Source: Streptomyces griseoloalbus (GTDB lineage: Bacteria > Actinomycetota > Actinomycetes > Streptomycetales > Streptomycetaceae). Taken from it: a stretch of 64,000 nt of DNA. The notes below the pieces were generated by a model that made no database searches, was not told the DNA's origin, and saw only the letters and a program-made list of their open reading frames with translations. Shown here piece by piece: positions 57,411-64,000 of the stretch (its first letter is position 1; every line of letters begins with the position of its first letter). The stretch spans positions 47,691 to 111,690 of the forward strand of contig BMUD01000026.1 of NCBI GenBank assembly GCA_014650015.1, given 5' to 3'. Both the position numbers and the translations under genes were made by a program.

Positions 57411-59678
57411 GTGGAATTGTCAAACACCGAATTTCCGGACGATGAATTGCGCCAGGAACAGGAATTCATCGACGGACTGTACGCACGCGTTGACGCCCTG
57501 CGCGGCGACGCCGAGGTCTCCGTCACGGAAGCGCTCGCCCAGGGCAACACCCCGATGCAGGCGAGGCTGGAGCGGGACATCCTCGTCGCCGAGCGCTCCG
57601 GGCTGCTCGCCGCGCTGAACGCGGTGGACGGATCCCTCTGCTTCGGCCGGATCGACCCGGTCTCCGGCGACACCCACCACATCGGCCGCATCGGCCTGCG
57701 CGCCGACGACGCCGAGCGCACGCCGGTCCTCATCGACTGGCGCGCCGACGTCGCCCGCCCGTTCTACCTGGCCACCGGTCACACCCCGATGGGCCTCAGG
57801 CGCCGCCGGCACATCTCCACCGAAGGCCGCCGGGTCACCGCCCTGCACGACGAGATCCTCGACCTGGGCGACGAGACCCGCACCGGACACGAGGACCCCA
57901 CCGGCGACGCCGTCCTGCTCGCCGCGCTCAACTCCGCCCGCACCGGCCGCATGGGCGACATCGTGCGCACCATCCAGGCCGACCAGGACCGCATCATCCG
58001 CGCCCCGCACCGCGGGGTCATGGTCGTCGAGGGCGGCCCCGGCACCGGCAAGACCGCCGTCGCCCTGCACCGCGCCGCCTACCTCCTCTACGAGCACCGC
58101 GAACTGCTCGCCCGCCGCGCCGTCCTGATCGTCGGCCCCAACCCGGCGTTCCTCGGCTACATCGGCGAGGTACTGCCCAGCCTCGGCGAGACCGGTGTGC
58201 TGCTGGCGACCGTCGGCGAGCTGTTCCCCGGCGTGAAGACCACCCGGGCGGACACTCCCGAGGCAGCCGCCGTCAAGGGCCGGGCGGAGATGGCCGACGT
58301 GCTCGCCGAGGTCGTACGCGACCGGCAGGCGCTGCCCGACCCGGTGATCGCGATCGAGCACGACCGCGAGATCCTCATGCTCGACGACGGCCTGGTGAAC
58401 GTCGCCCGCGAACGCACCCGCGCCGCCAAGCTGCCGCACAACGCGGCCCGGGAGCACTTCGAGGGCCACATCCTCAACGCGCTCACCGACATGGTCGCCG
58501 AACGGATCGGCACCGACCCGTACGACGGCAGCAACCTCCTCGACCCGAGCGACATCACCCAGATCCGCGACGAGCTCGCCGAGAACCCCGAGGTCTGGTC
58601 CGCGATCGACCGGCTGTGGCCCCGGATCACCCCACAGCGCCTGGTCGCCGACTTCCTCGCCGCGCCCGAGGGCCACCTGCCGGACGCGGACGCCGCCGCG
58701 GTCCGCCGCCCGGTCACCCGGCACTGGACCGTCTCCGACGTGCCCCTGCTCGACGAGGCCGCCGAGCTCCTCGGTGAGGACGACCGGCCGGCGCGCGAGC
58801 GGGCCGAACGCGAGCGGCAGACGCAGATCGCCTTCGCCCAGGGCGTGCTGGACGTCTCGTACGCCTCCCGGACCTTCGAGTTCGAGGACAAGGAGGACGA
58901 CGACCCGGAGTCCTCCGAGGTGCTGTCCGCGCACGACATCATCGACGCCGAACGCTTCGCCGAGCGGCACGAGGAGGAGGACCACCGCAGCGCCGCCGAG
59001 CGGGCCGCCGCCGACCGCACCTGGGCGTTCGGGCACATCATCGTCGACGAGGCGCAGGAGCTCTCCCCGATGGCCTGGCGGCTGCTGATGCGGCGCAGCC
59101 CGACCCGCTCGATGACCCTGGTCGGCGACCCGGCCCAGACCTCGGAGGCGGGCGGGGTCGGCTCCTGGGCGGACATCCTGTCGCCGTACGTCGAGGACCG
59201 CTGGGAGCACACCCGGCTCGGCGTCAACTACCGCACCCCGGCCGAGATCATGGACGTGGCCGCGGCCGTGGTCCGCGCGGAGCACCCCGGCTTCGCACCA
59301 CCCAGCTCGGTGCGGTCCACGGGCGTGGCCCCCTGGGCCCGTGCCACCGACGACCTGCCCGGCGCGGTCGCCCAGGCCGTCGCCGAACTCACCCCGGCGG
59401 AGGGTCGCCTCGCCGTCATCGCCCCGCGCGAGACGCACCGTGCCCTGGCCGCCCGCCTCGACGGCGTGACGGCGGGCGCGGAACCCGACCTGACGCACGA
59501 CGTCGTGCTGCTCGACCCGCGCCAGGCCAAGGGGCTGGAGTTCGACTCGGTCCTCGTGGTCGAGCCGGGGCGCTACGGCACCAGCGACCTGTACGTGGCG
59601 CTCACCCGCGCCACCCAGCGGCTCGGCGTGCTGCACACCGAGCCGCTGCCGAAGCCGCTGGCCGACGCCCTGGCGTAG
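57411..59678 (+). CDS. helD: HelD-type UvrD-like helicase (RNA polymerase recycling factor)
   Basis: 755 residues. An N-terminal coiled coil (DDELRQEQEFIDGLYARVDALRGD, LERDILVAERSGLLAALNAV) is the arm that enters the RNA polymerase channel in HelD proteins. Walker A is EGGPGTGKTAVALHRAAYLL (about residue 210) and Walker B is IIVDEAQELSPMAWRLLM. Motifs III-VI follow at TLVGDPAQ, VNYRTPAEIMDVA, QAKGLEFDSVLVVEP and YVALTRATQRL. HelD releases stalled polymerase, and some relatives (HelR) give rifamycin tolerance; I see no clear rifamycin-associated element upstream. GTG at 57411 or TTG at 57417 could start it; the latter has GGGAG better placed. Confidence 0.9.
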   Translation: MELSNTEFPDDELRQEQEFIDGLYARVDALRGDAEVSVTEALAQGNTPMQARLERDILVAERSGLLAALNAVDGSLCFGRIDPVSGDTHHIGRIGLRADDAERTPVLIDWRADVARPFYLATGHTPMGLRRRRHISTEGRRVTALHDEILDLGDETRTGHEDPTGDAVLLAALNSARTGRMGDIVRTIQADQDRIIRAPHRGVMVVEGGPGTGKTAVALHRAAYLLYEHRELLARRAVLIVGPNPAFLGYIGEVLPSLGETGVLLATVGELFPGVKTTRADTPEAAAVKGRAEMADVLAEVVRDRQALPDPVIAIEHDREILMLDDGLVNVARERTRAAKLPHNAAREHFEGHILNALTDMVAERIGTDPYDGSNLLDPSDITQIRDELAENPEVWSAIDRLWPRITPQRLVADFLAAPEGHLPDADAAAVRRPVTRHWTVSDVPLLDEAAELLGEDDRPARERAERERQTQIAFAQGVLDVSYASRTFEFEDKEDDDPESSEVLSAHDIIDAERFAERHEEEDHRSAAERAAADRTWAFGHIIVDEAQELSPMAWRLLMRRSPTRSMTLVGDPAQTSEAGGVGSWADILSPYVEDRWEHTRLGVNYRTPAEIMDVAAAVVRAEHPGFAPPSSVRSTGVAPWARATDDLPGAVAQAVAELTPAEGRLAVIAPRETHRALAARLDGVTAGAEPDLTHDVVLLDPRQAKGLEFDSVLVVEPGRYGTSDLYVALTRATQRLGVLHTEPLPKPLADALA

Positions 59679-59754
59679 CACCCGGGCCGGGGGCCGGATC
59701 CGGTCGGGTCGGGGGCCGGATCCGGCCGGGGTGGGTCCGGAACCCGGTCGGGGT

Positions 59755-62322
<2,568 letters not shown>

Positions 62323-62359
62323 GGGCGAAGCCTCCTGGACGAAGGTCGGGTGGGGCGGG

Positions 62360-63775
62360 TCAGGTCGGGTCGGGCGAGGCGAGCCGTTGCACGGCCGCCA
62401 GCGGTACGGGCAGCCATTCGGGACGGTGCCGGGCCTCGTAGACCACCTCGTAGACGGCCTTGTCGGTCTCGTACGCGCGCAGCAGCACCGGGTCGGTGCG
62501 CGGATCGCGGCCCGCGGCCTCCGCGTACCCGGAGCAGTACGCCGCCCGGCAGTGCCCGGCCCAGTCCGGCTGCGGCGGGTCCACCGAACGCGCCGCGTAG
62601 TCGAAGGACCGCAGCATGCCGGCCACGTCCCGGACCGCGGGCTGCGGCATCCGCCGTTCGGCCAGCGGCCGGGCCGGTTCGCCCTCGAAGTCGATCAGCG
62701 ACCATTCGCCGGCCGGGGAGCGCAGACACTGGCCGAGGTGCAGGTCCCCGTGCACCCGCTGGGCGGTCCAGGTGCTGCCCTCGGCGGCCAGCTGGTCCAG
62801 CGCCGAGAACGCCGAGCGCAGCCCGCCCGCGTACGGCCGCAGCGAGGGCACCGCGTGCACGGCCGCCTCCAGCCGCTGGGTCATGCCGTCGACCAGGGAG
62901 CGGAGCTGGGTGTGGCCCAGGGTGACCGTCGGCAGCGCCCGGGCCAGAGCGGTGTGCACCTCGGCCGTGGCACGGCCGAGGGCCCGCGCCTCGGCGACGA
63001 AGTCCTCGCCCTTGGCCAGCTCCCGCAGCGCCAGCTCCCAGCCGTCCGTCGCACCCTGCACGAACGGCTGGAGGACACCCAGGACGTACGGCTCCGCCGG
63101 GGCCGACGCACCCGCACCCTCGGGGTCCGCGACCAGCCAGGCCGTGGGCGGGGGCACCCGGGGGCAGCCCTCGCGGGCCAGCGCCAGCGGCAGCTCCAGG
63201 TCGGGGTTGATCCCGGGCACGATCCGGCGCAACAGCTTGAGGATGAACGTATCTCCATAGACGACCGACGAGTTCGACTGCTCGGCCGTCATCAGGCGGG
63301 GCACCAGACCGGACCGGACCTCCTGGTGCGGGACCCGCTCGAAGCGAAGCCCGCCTATGCGCGCCCGGGTGCGCAGGGCCTCCAGGAGCAGATCGGCGGG
63401 CCGGGTGTCGTGCAGGGCCTCGTAGACCGTCCGTCCGGCCAGGGGGCCCCGCGTCACATGACCGATCAGCGCGGGCGCGAGCCGGGGCGGCAGCGCCTCG
63501 CGCACGCCTATCAGCAGCTGGTAGCAGTCGCCGGGCTGCTCATGGCCGCCGTGGCCCGCCAGTAGCGGCTGGTGGGCGCGCACCAGCAGGTGGTACAGGC
63601 TCAGCTTGGCGGTGGGCGGCAGCAGCTCGGTGGCCGAGACCAGGGCGAACCCGGTGACCGGGCGGCCCTTGCCCGCGAACCAGCGCTGCCGCGGCAGCCA
63701 CTCCCTCAGCAGCGGATCCAGTGACGCAAGGAGACCGGGCGGTGTCGTGACGGTGCGTGTGACGGCTTCCGACAT
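62360..63775 (-). CDS. pep2: Maltokinase (Pep2/Mak)
   Basis: 471 residues. It phosphorylates maltose with ATP to maltose 1-phosphate, the step before GlgE. The N-terminal cap contains [15 protein letters not shown], typical of maltokinases. The kinase core has an APH-like fold with [10 protein letters not shown] (catalytic Asp) and [12 protein letters not shown] (metal ligand). It starts at the ATG at 63775, 110 bp after the treS stop, in the same direction as treS and glgB. Confidence 0.95.
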   Translation of the reverse strand: MSEAVTRTVTTPPGLLASLDPLLREWLPRQRWFAGKGRPVTGFALVSATELLPPTAKLSLYHLLVRAHQPLLAGHGGHEQPGDCYQLLIGVREALPPRLAPALIGHVTRGPLAGRTVYEALHDTRPADLLLEALRTRARIGGLRFERVPHQEVRSGLVPRLMTAEQSNSSVVYGDTFILKLLRRIVPGINPDLELPLALAREGCPRVPPPTAWLVADPEGAGASAPAEPYVLGVLQPFVQGATDGWELALRELAKGEDFVAEARALGRATAEVHTALARALPTVTLGHTQLRSLVDGMTQRLEAAVHAVPSLRPYAGGLRSAFSALDQLAAEGSTWTAQRVHGDLHLGQCLRSPAGEWSLIDFEGEPARPLAERRMPQPAVRDVAGMLRSFDYAARSVDPPQPDWAGHCRAAYCSGYAEAAGRDPRTDPVLLRAYETDKAVYEVVYEARHRPEWLPVPLAAVQRLASPDPT

Positions 63776-63885
63776 GGCGTCGCGTCCTTTCCCCTTTTCG
63801 GCCCGCCCGGGGGGCGCCGCCGGTGGGCGGGGTGTTACTGATGCGTGCCCCGGGCGGAGCGGGAGAAACCGCCCCGCCCCGGGTT

Positions 63886-64000
63886 CTACGCGGCGTCCTT
63901 GCGGAGCCGGAACCAGTAGAAGCCGTGGCCCGCGAGGGTCAGCAGATACGGCAGTTCGCCGATGGCGGGGAAGCGCACCCCGCCGAACAGCTCGACGGGA
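63886..64000 (-). CDS. treS: Trehalose synthase, C-terminal end only
   Basis: 37 codons are visible: PVELFGGVRFPAIGELPYLL, then TLAGHGFYWFRLRKDAA and a TAG stop at 63886-63888. The ELxGGxxFPxIGExPYLLTLxGHGFYWFxL ending is characteristic of TreS (maltose alpha-D-glucosyltransferase), which interconverts trehalose and maltose. The rest lies beyond the right edge. Identity is supported by the adjacent pep2. Confidence 0.9.
   Translation of the reverse strand, partial: PVELFGGVRFPAIGELPYLLTLAGHGFYWFRLRKDAA

Noticed and set aside
57420-59681. Long open frame opposite helD
   Set aside because: Shadow caused by GC-rich third positions; no ribosome-binding site or motif.

Overview
The window is chromosomal DNA from a Streptomyces species. 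Third codon positions are almost all G or C, intergenic spacers are short, GTG starts are common, and Actinobacteria-specific genes are present (nucS, scy, filP, DUF6230/DUF6114, AIM24 genes, icmA). The gene order matches, from memory, the S. coelicolor core from about SCO5387 to SCO5442. Most of the window is therefore conserved core chromosome. The exception is an accessory block at about 42.6-52.4 kb.

Layout. 1-9 kb: the C-terminal part of a membrane-tethered protein with a STAND-like arrangement, the mismatch endonuclease NucS, a small conserved protein, an LLM-class flavin oxidoreductase, a small zinc-ribbon-like protein, and two tandem ABC-2 transporter pairs. 8.9-14 kb: the polar-growth coiled-coil proteins FilP and Scy. 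14.2-17 kb: methylmalonyl-CoA epimerase, a thiolase and the MeaB chaperone GTPase. The isobutyryl-CoA mutase IcmA that this chaperone class serves is at 26.3 kb. 17.2-20.8 kb: a secreted acidic PepSY protein divergent from a two-component system (RapA1/RapA2-like), then an AbsC-like MarR regulator. 20.9-26.3 kb: three AIM24-family genes in one operon, two DUF3817 membrane proteins, a thiamine-binding-type protein, a MarR regulator and a YceI protein. 28-34.2 kb: a SAM methyltransferase, a TetR regulator, a thioredoxin-TPR protein and the DUF6230-DUF6114-secreted protein cluster. 34.3-40.4 kb: lower glycolysis and acetate overflow (pyk, ackA, pta) next to pfkA. 40.5-42.6 kb: two secreted proteins.

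Accessory block. Fragments of a Tn3-type transposase and a Tn3-type resolvase flank an ABC permease whose start has been removed by an IS3-family element. That element is itself damaged, by a 26-bp insertion and a frameshift. Next comes a four-gene conflict/immunity-type locus. A nucleoside-phosphorylase-fold protein and an NB-ARC-TPR (NLR-like) ATPase run leftward. Only 27 bp away, a predicted 4-TM protein and a second NB-ARC-TPR protein run rightward. The C-terminus of the nucleosidase and the N-terminal region of the second NLR share a short motif (GDHxDFRGGxF...VxGxQ). A degenerate copy (GTVHGPV) sits at the N-terminus of the first NLR. This looks like effector-sensor coupling through a short, possibly amyloid-forming motif, and it is the main discovery candidate here.

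52.4-64 kb: a CitA/CitB-type two-component system divergent from a C4-dicarboxylate carrier, a MerR-thioredoxin operon, a HelD helicase, and the GlgE-pathway genes glgB and pep2 with the 3' end of treS. GlgB carries an unusual histone-H1-like Lys/Ala tail.

No rRNA or tRNA genes, CRISPR arrays or riboswitches were seen. Named identifications come from reading the proteins and from remembered family knowledge; no search was run.
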